This document shows, piece after piece, positions 22,201 to 31,815 of a stretch of 64,000 nucleotides of DNA. The position numbers and the translations under genes are program-made. The DNA is from Euonymus europaeus (lineage: Eukaryota; Streptophyta; Magnoliopsida; Celastrales; Celastraceae). Positions within the stretch are counted from its first letter, which is position 1; every line of letters starts with the position of its first letter. Location of the stretch: assembly GCA_963580455.1 (NCBI GenBank), contig OY756960.1, positions 2,170,001-2,234,000 of the forward strand, given 5' to 3'. The notes beneath the pieces were generated by a model. The model searched no databases, was not told the DNA's origin, and saw only the letters and a list, made by a program, of their open reading frames with translations.

Positions 22201-22691
22201 CCCGTTGCCCAGAACTCAAAATCAGTCATAACGTAGAAAATTAATTCCATTGTTTCACAATTTTCCAGTATGCAGCACACAACTACACGGTTTTAGAACC
22301 CAACATAATGAAGACATCCACTTTATACATACCAACTAATAAACATAATGCATTATAGATTAGGGTTCAATATCTGACCTGTAGTCAAAACGAGTCTCGA
22401 GCTTCAAATCCGAGCTTCAGATCCGAATTCGAAAACCAAGAACACCGTCGAAATCAGAGCTAGAGCTCTAAAACTTTTACGTCATTCAAGTCGAAGGATA
22501 ATGTAGAGGAGAAGTTGTCCGAAATCACAACTCGAGCTTCGATTTCGTGGTCGGAAATCAATATTCGGTGGCATGATGTCCACACGCATCGGGAAGGAGG
22601 AAGAACGGAGGAGCTCGAGGAAAAAGCTGCGAGGGAATTTTACAAATTGGGAAAGTTGCTGCAATTGGGAATTAACAAATAGTAGAGGGAG

Positions 22692-22800
22692 GGCATATGA
22701 GACATTTCCTTGAGTAAAAGGGTTATAAGTTAAGTTTTTTTAAAAAAGGGTTAGTTAGCAAAAAATGTATTATTTTTGGGTTATTTTGCCAAATTTCCCC
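22692..22800 (-). repeat. Right terminal inverted repeat of the MULE
   Basis: Positions 22692-22777 are the inverse of 13350-13436. The extra 23 bases to 22800 end in GCCAAATTTCCCC, a plausible complete MULE terminus (GGGGAAATTTGGC read inward). Confidence 0.88.
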
Positions 22801-23210
22801 TAAAAACGCATGGTAGACTTATATTAGGATGTCAGAGACTGAGAGTAATCTATATATGTGTGTGTGTGTGTGTGCATTTGTGTGTGTGAACCGTCATATA
22901 AGATATAGTATTTATTTATTGGACGTAAGAAACGATTAGTTTTGAATAGTCAGGCTAGCAAAATGTTAAATAGGGAAAATTCTCTGGAAGTGGGGAGCCG
23001 AGCTCTCCACGTAAGTATTGTGTAACTACTTGCTAACAGATATATGTATACATATATATATATATACTTACATAGATGCGGGTGCGAGTATGTATTCATG
23101 TATATATATTGAAATCGAAAGGAGGAAAAATTTTGCCGGAAGTTTTGTTCATTAGTTTAATAGTTAACGACCTTATTCCACGTCACGCTCCTGGGGTCGG
23201 GGCGTGACAT
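22801..23210 (+). mobile_element. Right end of the Del/Tekay-like LTR
   Basis: Contains a (TG)n run at about 22856-22875, an (AT)n run at 23049-23065, and ends in CTGGGGTCGGGGCGTGACA. That GC-rich ending is what I know from Del/Tekay LTRs that begin TGTCACGCCCC. No primer binding site follows, so this is not an intact 5' LTR. It pairs with 10258-13349 around the MULE. Confidence 0.4.
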
Positions 23211-24715
23211 ACAGACCCAATAAATTTGGTCTAACTGCCTAAACAACATTTTTCAATCCACAAAGTCAAAACATAGAGATTGTTACTAATGAGGTGCTTA
23301 TGGGATCTATTGGTCAACTGATATGGATATCAAGAATTTGGACCAAATGTTATCTAATAATGAAGAGAGATAAATATTACATACCTTTTCCAGTTTGATT
23401 TCCTCCTCAGTTGTGCCCCTCGATGGGATTGAGGTTTGTGCAATGGTTACAACAACTATGGTGAGGCAGAGCAATGGCAAAGGACGATTTTTTTTTTGTG
23501 AGTAAAAAGTTCTTTTATAGAGAGCATCATAGTAGTGATCTGATCATGATATTCGTAGGCTGTAGTTGCGCCATGTATGTATGATAATATTCATAGTCAA
23601 AATATCCTTAGTTAAACTTTGGGTAAAGGATGATAGAACACCTTAGCACGTGTATGTCTGGAATAGCTGTACAAATTCAATTTCTCTCTCACTTCTTTTT
23701 AGTGGCAATAATAAACTAAAATATATACAAAATCATTTGAAATATAAAACATAAACCAAAAAAAATATTAAATATCAAATCACACCTTTTGTTAACAACA
23801 TGCCGCTAGGAATTGATGATCACGTCATGAATATCTATAGTGTTGTCACATCAGTAGGGATAGGAGGGTTTGGCTATAAGGGGTTCATTTAGTCCATCCC
23901 AATACCATAACATACATAATCTAGTCATCATGTCACATAGATTCTTACAAAGAAAGAGAAAGTGTGAATTTAATTCAATTGCCGCCTAGATGTTTACTCT
24001 TCTCGTTCTCCTTTTTTTATTAACTACACAATTGATCATGGTTAATTTAACTTTTATTCTATTTCCATTAATTACACAATTGATCGCATGGTTAATTTAA
24101 CTTGTATTCTATTCTCTCTTATTCTATTGTATTAAACCAAATGTATTAAGACACTATACGTTTATTTTAGTGTCAATAAACCATTTTGTTATAGTGTTTT
24201 ATTCCATTGTTTTCCCCAGTTATTACAACGTATGAATCACAAGGTAATTCGATAAAATCAGTTGAGAGTACATATGAGTTTGTTGAACATATTGGGACAA
24301 ATGTGCCAACGCCGATATGTTGTTTGATTCAGTTGATGACATTTCAGTAATTCCATTATTGTTTGTTGGAACATTATTGTCTGTTGGAATTACAGTGTTC
24401 AATATTCATTGGCAGCTTGTATTATATTGTCTCCTGGGTGCTGTTATATATTGGCATATCGTGATACATTAAACCTTGTAATACATTGTAACATATTATA
24501 TTTTGGATTATATTACATTGTTCTTTTGTTAGAAAAATTGTATTACATTTTCTATGAATTACATTTGTTGAATAAGTGAATTGTTTTGTATTTTTATACA
24601 AATTACATTATTGCATTTTACAATATAATTGGTTACTCTGTCAATCAATAATATGTATTTACATTTTGATAAAAATATAATGTATTACAATTTATATTCT
24701 CAGAATACAATATTG
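23211..24715. other. Intergenic DNA, nothing recognised
   Basis: AT-rich. A short near-repeat of TTAACTACACAATTGATC / TTAATTACACAATTGATC words occurs near 24017 and 24068. No gene or element ends seen. Confidence 0.35.
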
Positions 24716-24719
24716 GCCA

Positions 24720-26020
24720 CAATTTAGGGTCATCAATTTAGAAGAAGTTGCAGCAGCACAGGATGAAGAAAGAAAAAGCTTTTGGGTGTAGTTGTTGGGC
24801 ATGTGCCAATGGGTTGCTAGAAAATGGGTCAGGTTCATATGGGCTAGGTTAATTTGTTTGATGAGCGGAATGTGATGGAGAAAGATATCTGGGCTTTTAA
24901 TTCTTATTTGGGTCGTTGAGCTAACATAGCTTGATTCATGTATATAATATTTGGGCCTAGTTGTATATTGTGTTTGGGCTTTTGAAAATATTTAGGGCTT
25001 TTGGTATCTTGTTTGGGTTGTAAATTATGTATTGAACTTTTGGATTTGAAAATTTGGGTTTTTGGATTATTGGATATTTGGGCCTTATATAAATATTGTG
25101 AATAGTGGATGTAAAGTAGTATGAATGCATGCATAATTATTTTAGGATGATATAGGCATTTAGGGTTTTATGGATTGTGAATATTTAGTATGCATGCTTA
25201 GTATTTTGTTTTATGTACATAATATGAAAAACCAAACTTGTTTTTAGGGATTAATTAGGAGAATTTATTTAGGGTCTCAAAAGAGGATTTAAAGATATTT
25301 GGCTCATTTAATGAGCCTTAAATGTATTTTTTTTTCTTTTCTCATAAAGAACATAATTGTGAGAATTGCTTAAATGGGACTCATTCATTGTTTGTGGATC
25401 ACTTTGGTGCATCAACTGAATTCCCAAAAAGTCATATCTTTTCAAAATCATCAAAACCCACTTTAAGTGAGATTCTTCTTTAAATCGTTAAAATATTTTT
25501 GGCCAAGCCGAGAATGGTCCCAACGATCCCGTGCGCTTTTTCAAAAATTATCCAAATCCACTTCAAGTGAGATTTTTCATCTAATCTTTTCAAAATCATC
25601 AAACCCCACTCTAAGTATGATTTTTCATTCAGTTCTCATAACATTTTTGGCCAATCGGAGAATGATCTCAAAAATCTCGTGCACTTTTTCAAAAAAATAT
25701 AGAAACCCAATTCCAAGTGGGATTTTTCATCCAATACTTTTCAAAAACTAAATTGTCACACCATTAATGGGCCAAGCCCACTCAATCGAAATGTAGACTT
25801 CTAGCAGATATAAAAGTTAATTAAAACAATTGGAGCATACAATCAATTTTTTCAAAATAAATTTAAGCCAAATAGGAGAACATTTTAAGGCAACCGTTTT
25901 TTCGGAATTATGGAATGCCTAACACCTTCCCTATGCTCAAAAGATCTCATTACCCCTTTCCCTTTTCGTGGATCAGAAAGAGTGTGCAATTGACCTTAAA
26001 AATCAATTGGTGGTGACTTC
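24720..26020 (+). mobile_element. Ogre/Tat-like LTR fragment
   Basis: The end contains, in order, GGAATGCCTAACACCTTCC-type words (25911-25931), GATCAGAAAG (25971) and AATTGGTGGTGACTTC (26005), a signature I associate with the ends of Ogre/Tat (and related TR-GAG) LTRs in plants. Upstream at 25430-25750 a unit of about 155 bp with AAGTGAGATTTTTC and TTTTTGGCCAA words is repeated about twice. The left boundary is arbitrary and no internal domain was found. Confidence 0.35.
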
Positions 26021-27282
26021 ATTTTTTGAGTCTATTGGTTCACAGTCCAAAAAAATGTAATAGTACCTGACCACAATGTAATACAACCATTCATTCCGTA
26101 AAAATAAGGTAATAACAACTTTCCACAATGTAATATAATTTGTTAGCTTAAAAAATAATGACAAGGCCATAATATATCTGAATCTTCCACCCATATCCCA
26201 CAATATATTTCATCTACCATTCTAGTTTCAAATTGTTAATCTTTGTGTTTAGTGACAATACAAATCAAAAAACTTGTCATAAGTAGCCGGAGCAACGTAG
26301 ATTTAGCTCGGATGATACTTTAGTCATAAACCCATTGGAAATCAAAATTAGAAACTCAACAACATGTCTAAAAATGAAATGTTCTTATATAATTTTGATA
26401 ACAAGTTGCTTGAGATGGTATTACATGTCGCAACCCCCCCCCCCCTCAAAGTCTCTGTGATAGTCGACGCATTTCGCAGGAGAGGATGGAGGAGAGCTCG
26501 ATTTGGTTGAAATGAGTTTTTTGGTTTAGAGATAACTTGGTATGAAATGTATTTAATGTAACTACGATTACATTATAAGTACGGTTAAGTGTAATAATAT
26601 AAAAGTACATTGAAAAAAAAAATTATCAATATTTTTATTTTTTGAAAAAACTGAGTCAACATACACATGTGACATGCCACAAATCAATCATAGATGGTGG
26701 ATATCTTAGTTATGAACAACTAGTAATGTTACAAAGTCAAGATATTTCTATTTTTTTTATTTTCCTTTTCGTCCTTTAATATTATTTTTTTGTCAATCTT
26801 TGCCAATTTTGCGAGCCGTAGTTTCGTTTGTTATATTTTAGATCTTATTGATGAGCATTGAGCAAACAATAAGATGGCTCATGCTTTGGATGACTGGGGG
26901 ACACGTCTGTCCTGAAAATGAAGTTGATGTGATTATGTTTGAAATTAAACTGGTGGGTGAAATATTAATTGTAACGAAGTAGTTTATCGTTGTGTGGGTC
27001 AGTGAATCCTATATGATAGACATAGAGTAATTAATATCCACGTCCAACATCGGGCTCTCTTTTCCAACGTCCCAACTCACCCACCTAATTAATTGAATAA
27101 ATTGATATTTGTGTGTGTGGTTCTCCTCTAGCTCATCTTTTACAAGTTACCACGTACAGTGAGTAGTTCACAAAATCAGAGAGTTGGTTTGGTCAATAAA
27201 TAAGACTTTGGTTTGTAAATTCGGGATATAGTTGGAATCTTTTTTATTTTAATACTCACCCCCCCCCCCCAAAAGATAGTTA
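26021..27282. other. Intergenic DNA with two poly-C tracts
   Basis: No coding signal. Runs of C lie at about 26436-26448 and 27259-27271. Otherwise AT-rich sequence without recognisable ends. Confidence 0.35.
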
Positions 27283-27284
27283 TA

Positions 27285-27533
27285 CTCTCTATATTTATCT
27301 GTCTCAAATTTATAGTCGAGTTTCACTTTTTAAAACATAGTAGTTAATTAATTAAATTCCTAAAAGACCCATATTTAATGTGCTTCGTTGTCTTACAAAT
27401 TTTTCATCTTTCTATGACTATTTGGGTTTGGGTATATTAAGAAGTATAAAAGCAACATTTAATTTTTTTCACTGAATTAATTATATTTTCGAAAAAAAAA
27501 ATCAAACTACTTTTGTGAGACGGATGGAGGGAG
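27285..27533. mobile_element. Stowaway-like MITE
   Basis: About 250 bp flanked by TA. The right end, read inward, is CTCCCTCCATCCGTCTCAC followed by AAAAGTAGTTTGA; the left end is CTCTCTATATTTATCTGTCT followed by CAAATTTATAGTCGAG. These are imperfect inverted repeats of the Tc1/Mariner-derived Stowaway type (CTCCCTCCGT start, TA target). No coding capacity. Confidence 0.6.
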
Positions 27534-27819
27534 TAACAATAATGTTGCTCGTGTAATTTGTTTCAATTCAAGTTGTTAAAATTAATAATATATTATCTGT
27601 CTGACTGACTGTTTCGTATTATTATATGATCCAATCGTAATATTAGGTTGCTTTCCTTTGAGTAAAAGGAAATGGTATTTGTAAGCTACACGCCTTTAAT
27701 TGATACGAATGAAATAATTAACATAAACTAATCACTTGTGTTTTAATCAACATCATTGGTTCGCGTGTATGCACAAGTATATACATATACAAAGAATATA
27801 TATGTATATTATATATACT

Positions 27820-28057
27820 AGAATTCTTGTATGAGGTCCTAAAATGTGGTCCTACATTTATATCCAACGGTCTAAAATTGTCATGTCTTTTTTATATTGA
27901 ATTTGATTTTTATTTCAAATAAAAAATATATTATTCAATTTATAAAAATAAAAAATATAAATACAACTTTTAAAATTTTAAAATAAATTATCTGAGCCCT
28001 AAAAGTGAGCCCAAAAGGTATGACCTCATTTTAATTAGGACCTCATAAGACAATTCT
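27820..28057. mobile_element. Unclassified MITE with AGAATT..TATGAGGTCCTAA ends
   Basis: The left end AGAATTCTTGTATGAGGTCC is mirrored at the right by the inverse of AGAATTGTCTTATGAGGTCC (28038-28057). Inside is AT-rich sequence with an AACGGTCTAAAATTGTCATG word. Related sequence occurs at 28180-28300 and, diverged, at 42515-42650. No clear target duplication. Confidence 0.5.
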
Positions 28058-29580
28058 TCTAAAATATATTTTTTAAAAATTTTAAAAATTATATTTGCCT
28101 TTTAATCTGTTTTGTGAATTCAACGATATATCTTTTTGTTCGAAACAAAAATTAAATGCAACCTAAAAAGCGTGGCATATTTTTATTTTAGATCCACCGA
28201 TCCATAATTATCATGCATTTTTTATGTTAAATTTAATTTTTGTTTCTAACAAAAAATACATCGTTGAATTTGTATAAAAAATCAAAATATAATTATAATT
28301 TTTCTGATTTTTTTTAAAAAGTATTTTGGATCTCAAAAGTTAAGACTGAAGGGTACACAACGGAATGACCCGGAGGATGCTCTGATTGATATAGCACACA
28401 AACACACTAGATTTAAATTTTTTTCATTTTACTATCTATCAAAAACAGATTCATACCATTGAAGATATCTCTGATTGATATTTGATAGAACCAGCACAAC
28501 GAACGAATAATAACGACAAACGATTTCTTCTTCTCTATTCACTAACTACACAACACCAAAAACAAAATCATAAACTGAACAGAAATACTTGATCACGAAT
28601 CGAACAGCTACACAACTCAGATAGTAGATGTCTTCCTGTATGTGATCTCGTCTTAGGAACTCAAACTTAGGTAGAAGAGAAGCTTCCTAGGGTTTCAGTT
28701 TCTCAAATGGGAAAAATGCCTTAGTCCAAAAATGTGAGAAACCCTAGACTAATTGAGTTGTTTATATAGAGACACAATAGGAATCTCATAGAAAATATAT
28801 TTTGACTTAATACCAAAAAGAAAATTATGATTTTCCTTATCTTTCTTCCTTCGGTAAATTACAATTCATTCAACTAAAAAATTGCAATGTCCTCAAAATA
28901 TATTTCGGGCTAAATATTAAATGTTTATTAACTCCCCATGTAAGAAAAATCGAGACTTACGCTTAACTTATTTAACTTGTTAATAATTAAATCCACCTTA
29001 AGAATTTGACACAATCAAAACTTATAAGCTTTCTCAAGGGGACATGGTTTCCTTCAGCAAACAATATTCCCGATCAATGTATTGTTATTGTCCAACACAC
29101 TAAGTTTATTGACTCATAAACGAGTCTCACTCTTTTGTGACTCAAAACAATATTTAGTCTATGAGCGTTCATATTATTGGTATCGGGATTAAGAGTATAA
29201 ACACTCAAAATAATTACGAGGTATTTATTTTATATAATCAGTATCAAAACACTTTCCTCGACTTGGTCCAGTTCAACACGTAAAGGTACTAACATATAAA
29301 GTCGGCACTATATCATTCTCATAGTCAAGATTAACATATTTAATCATGTGCTATAACAATAACGATGGCTTTCCAAATTTTATTTTAAGTTGTGAACTAA
29401 AACTTATATTTCATAAGAATTAATGATCTAATATTCCGCGTGTAAGCCAAACTCTGCACACTAGATCATTTACCATATGAAATATGTCGAAATATGCACA
29501 TGAAATTATATTATATAAATTCTCATTAAAAAAGTAATAAAGACTTTTATTTAATAAATACTACCAATACAATAATAATG
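28058..29580. other. Intergenic DNA
   Basis: At 28350-28760 a stretch with words such as GAAACCCTAGACTAATTGAG and CCTAGGGTTTCAGTTTCTC looks like the R/U5 part of a retrotransposon LTR in reverse, but no boundaries or coding were found. The rest is AT-rich without features. Confidence 0.3.
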
Positions 29581-29761
29581 GCTGATGATTTTCTAAATTC
29601 TAATGATAGAAATTCCTTTTAAATAATCAATGGGGACGGATTATGTGATATATGTATTAACATTTCTAAATTCTAGTAATAAAGGCTGATGATTTCTAAA
29701 TTCTAAATGATATATAGAAAGCCTTCTAAAATCTAAACCAATCAAGGGGACGGATTATGTT
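29581..29761 (+). repeat. Imperfect direct repeat, two copies
   Basis: GGCTGATGATT...CTAAATTCTAA and AATCAA(T)GGGGACGGATTATGT words occur at 29580-29646 and again at 29681-29761. Copy 2 has a small insertion. Origin unknown. Confidence 0.6.
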
Positions 29762-29929
29762 AACCTGTCCCGACAAGACTGACATCACATGGCTACATTA
29801 AAAATAAGTAAAGCTATTACAAAAATCACGTGACATTTTTCCTGAAAAAAAGAGAAGCTACCATTGCACAAATCACGTGACCTTTTCTCTTAAAAAACAA
29901 AAAGCTAATACACAAATCACATGATCTAG

Positions 29930-30074
29930 TTTTTTACATGATCTTTTGGTTGTTTTTATCCCCTGTGTGGGTACTTGTCTTCTCTCCATGTGATTTAATG
30001 AAGTTGTATCTCCTTCGGGAGCCTTTACTCCTTCGGGAGCCTTCTAATGGAAATGTCCGTTTCTCTCAAAAAAA
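29930..30074 (+). mobile_element. Short poly-A retroposon (SINE or 5'-truncated LINE) with 16-bp TSD
   Basis: The 145-bp insert ends in an A run and is flanked by a perfect direct repeat AAATCACATGATCTAG (29914-29929 and 30075-30090). Inside, CTCCTTCGGGAGCC occurs and TCCTTCGGGAGCC repeats 18 bp later, which could fold. A poly-A tail plus a 15-16-bp target duplication is the mark of LINE-machinery insertion. I cannot see tRNA-like A and B boxes, so a truncated LINE end is equally possible. Confidence 0.7.
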
Positions 30075-30090
30075 AAATCACATGATCTAG

Positions 30091-31428
30091 CTTTAGATTG
30101 TTAATTCGTGCATAAATTATCTTTTAGCTAGTTGATGGTTATGATTAATTGCTTTATAATCTACATTTTTCTCTCTTTTTTTCCAAGGGAATTGAAGATG
30201 GGATTTGAACCGTCCCTATTGAAAAGATCGATTCTTACATATATAGTGATCGCCGCTCAATCGCAGATTCATTTGCATAATCTACTTATATATATAGTTT
30301 TATTTTGAATTGTTTTGAATAAGGCGTGACACTAACGTGCCGATGTGCTTTAGTAATTAAAGAATGTATCATTAGGAAATAAAATGTGCTATATTTGTGG
30401 GGTTTCTAATAAAAAAAAAGGAATTCTAATGTCATGATGATTAATATAATTACAGTAGCTTTTAGGTAGCTTAGACAGCTATTATCTCCCTAGACGGCTT
30501 AGATAGCTGCTCAAATCTTTTTTAAAAATATAAAATGTTACAAATTTAATATCAAACCACCTGTATGTCATGTTTTTTAATGAATTTAGTTTTTTATTCA
30601 ACATTATATGATGCAAAAATTAAAGGAGGACACCAGCAGAACCCAAACACTTTAGCCCTACACCTGCTAGGCTCATTTTTGTAAAACGAATATTGCGCCT
30701 AATTTCAACTATGTGGTTGCTAACAATATCTTTGAAAGCATCACTACTAGTAAACAACATGCTTAACTAAAAAACATGTAGAAAGAGCATCATTTAATAA
30801 ATGAGTAAAAAAGAAATTTTTAGAGAAATTTTTTAAGTTTAGAGAGAATTTTTGGGTAAATAAAACTTTTGGTCACTTAGAGAGTTCGATCGTTTCAACT
30901 CAGTCATTCAACTCGGGAACTAAGGTTTTGATTTTGTTTCAAACTTAGACATCGGTTAGTTTTATCACAATTTGGGCAGATTATTAGCTGATGTGACTTA
31001 AAAAAATTATTTTTTGTTGAAGTGGCATGATGACGTGTAATTTTTTTATCTTTTATAAATAAAAAATAAAATAAAAACATAAAATACTAAAAATTGGATC
31101 CCACCCAAGAAAGCCAAACCCTTATCCTGTGCAAGAAAATCAACAACATGAAACCTATCCAATTTAAGGAGTAATCAAAATCAGCAAGCACAATAGAAGA
31201 CATAAGAAGAAGAGAGTATGAGAGAGAGCAGTGTCCTGAATTTGGTAGTCTTCATGTTGAGGTCGGGAGTGGACCGACGATGCCTAGACTGCAGTGGAGG
31301 GCTTTTTGCCTTAAGTAATTTTTTTAGTCTGCTTCAATCCTTAAGAAATGCTTAGTCTGCTTGCAGTGAACTTGGTGATGGCTCCAACAGCATCAAAGGG
31401 GAAGGAGGAGGATTGATGTGATTAGAAA
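30091..31428. other. Intergenic DNA
   Basis: AT-rich; no gene or element recognised. Reading frames are short and unlike any family I know. Confidence 0.35.
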
Positions 31429-31815
31429 CTAAAAGAACACTGGTAGAGATGGAAGGGAGGGAGAGGAGGAGGAGGAGGAGGAGGAGTAGTAGTGGAGATG
31501 AGAGAGGTAGATACCTGAAATTAGAGGGAGAAAGGATAGGACGATGAGGCGGAGATGAGGGTCATTGGAGAGGTACGTTTTGTAGAGCCACCGATAGAGT
31601 GGGTTAGGACCAGTGCCAGAGTTAGGGGCAGAGAGAGCGAAGGAGAGGAGTGAGTAGGCGTTGGGGGAGGAGAGAAAGGAAAGGATTTGTGAACAAGCTT
31701 TGGAGATGGATTCCCACCAAGATTGCATCGGGTTGCTGGCGGTGGAGGTTATCGGGTCGATAGTGGAGGAGAAAGTTGAGGAATAGAAGGGAGAACTGTT
31801 GACATTTAAGTCCAT
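31429..31815 (-). pseudogene. Truncated hyccin-like gene fragment
   Basis: A 128-codon frame whose N-terminal half (MQSWWESISKACSQILSFL, ALSAPNSGTGPNPLYRWLY, LRLIVLSFLPLISGIYLS) resembles the start of plant hyccin/FAM126-like proteins, which in animals belong to the plasma-membrane PI4-kinase scaffold. Compared with what I remember of the family, about 25 residues are missing after KACSQILSFL, and the similarity stops at SLPSLP, just where the conserved GFEAVLLA segment should follow, with a TAG three codons later. No other hyccin exons are found downstream on this strand. I read it as a partial gene copy. Recognition is from memory, so the family call is moderate. Confidence 0.5.

Larger units (their letters stand above)
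13350..22800. mobile_element. Mutator-like element carrying a Ulp1-like gene (Kaonashi/KI-MULE type)
   Basis: The element is bounded by long terminal inverted repeats (13350-13436 and 22692-22777), with the right end running on to GGCAAATTTCCCC-type MULE termini at 22800. Inside are two convergent genes: a Ulp1/C48 protease-like gene with DUF1985-like N terminus (+, 14277-17922) and a MULE transposase (-, 18462-21629). MULEs that carry Ulp1-like genes are a known group (Kaonashi in Arabidopsis, related elements in melon). Here the outer 23 bp of the left inverted repeat is replaced by unrelated AT-rich sequence, and no 9-11-bp target duplication can be seen. The transposase has one frameshift and the protease gene has three lesions, so the copy is probably no longer autonomous. 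It sits inside a Del/Tekay-like LTR. Confidence 0.88.

Noticed and set aside
13340..22810. A 9-11-bp target duplication around the MULE
   Set aside because: The bases after 22800 (TAAAAACGC) do not recur beside the left end, whose outer 23 bp are lost.
24904..25134. Minus-strand 76-codon frame
   Set aside because: Lys/Asn/Gln-rich translation of AT-rich repeats with no family similarity.
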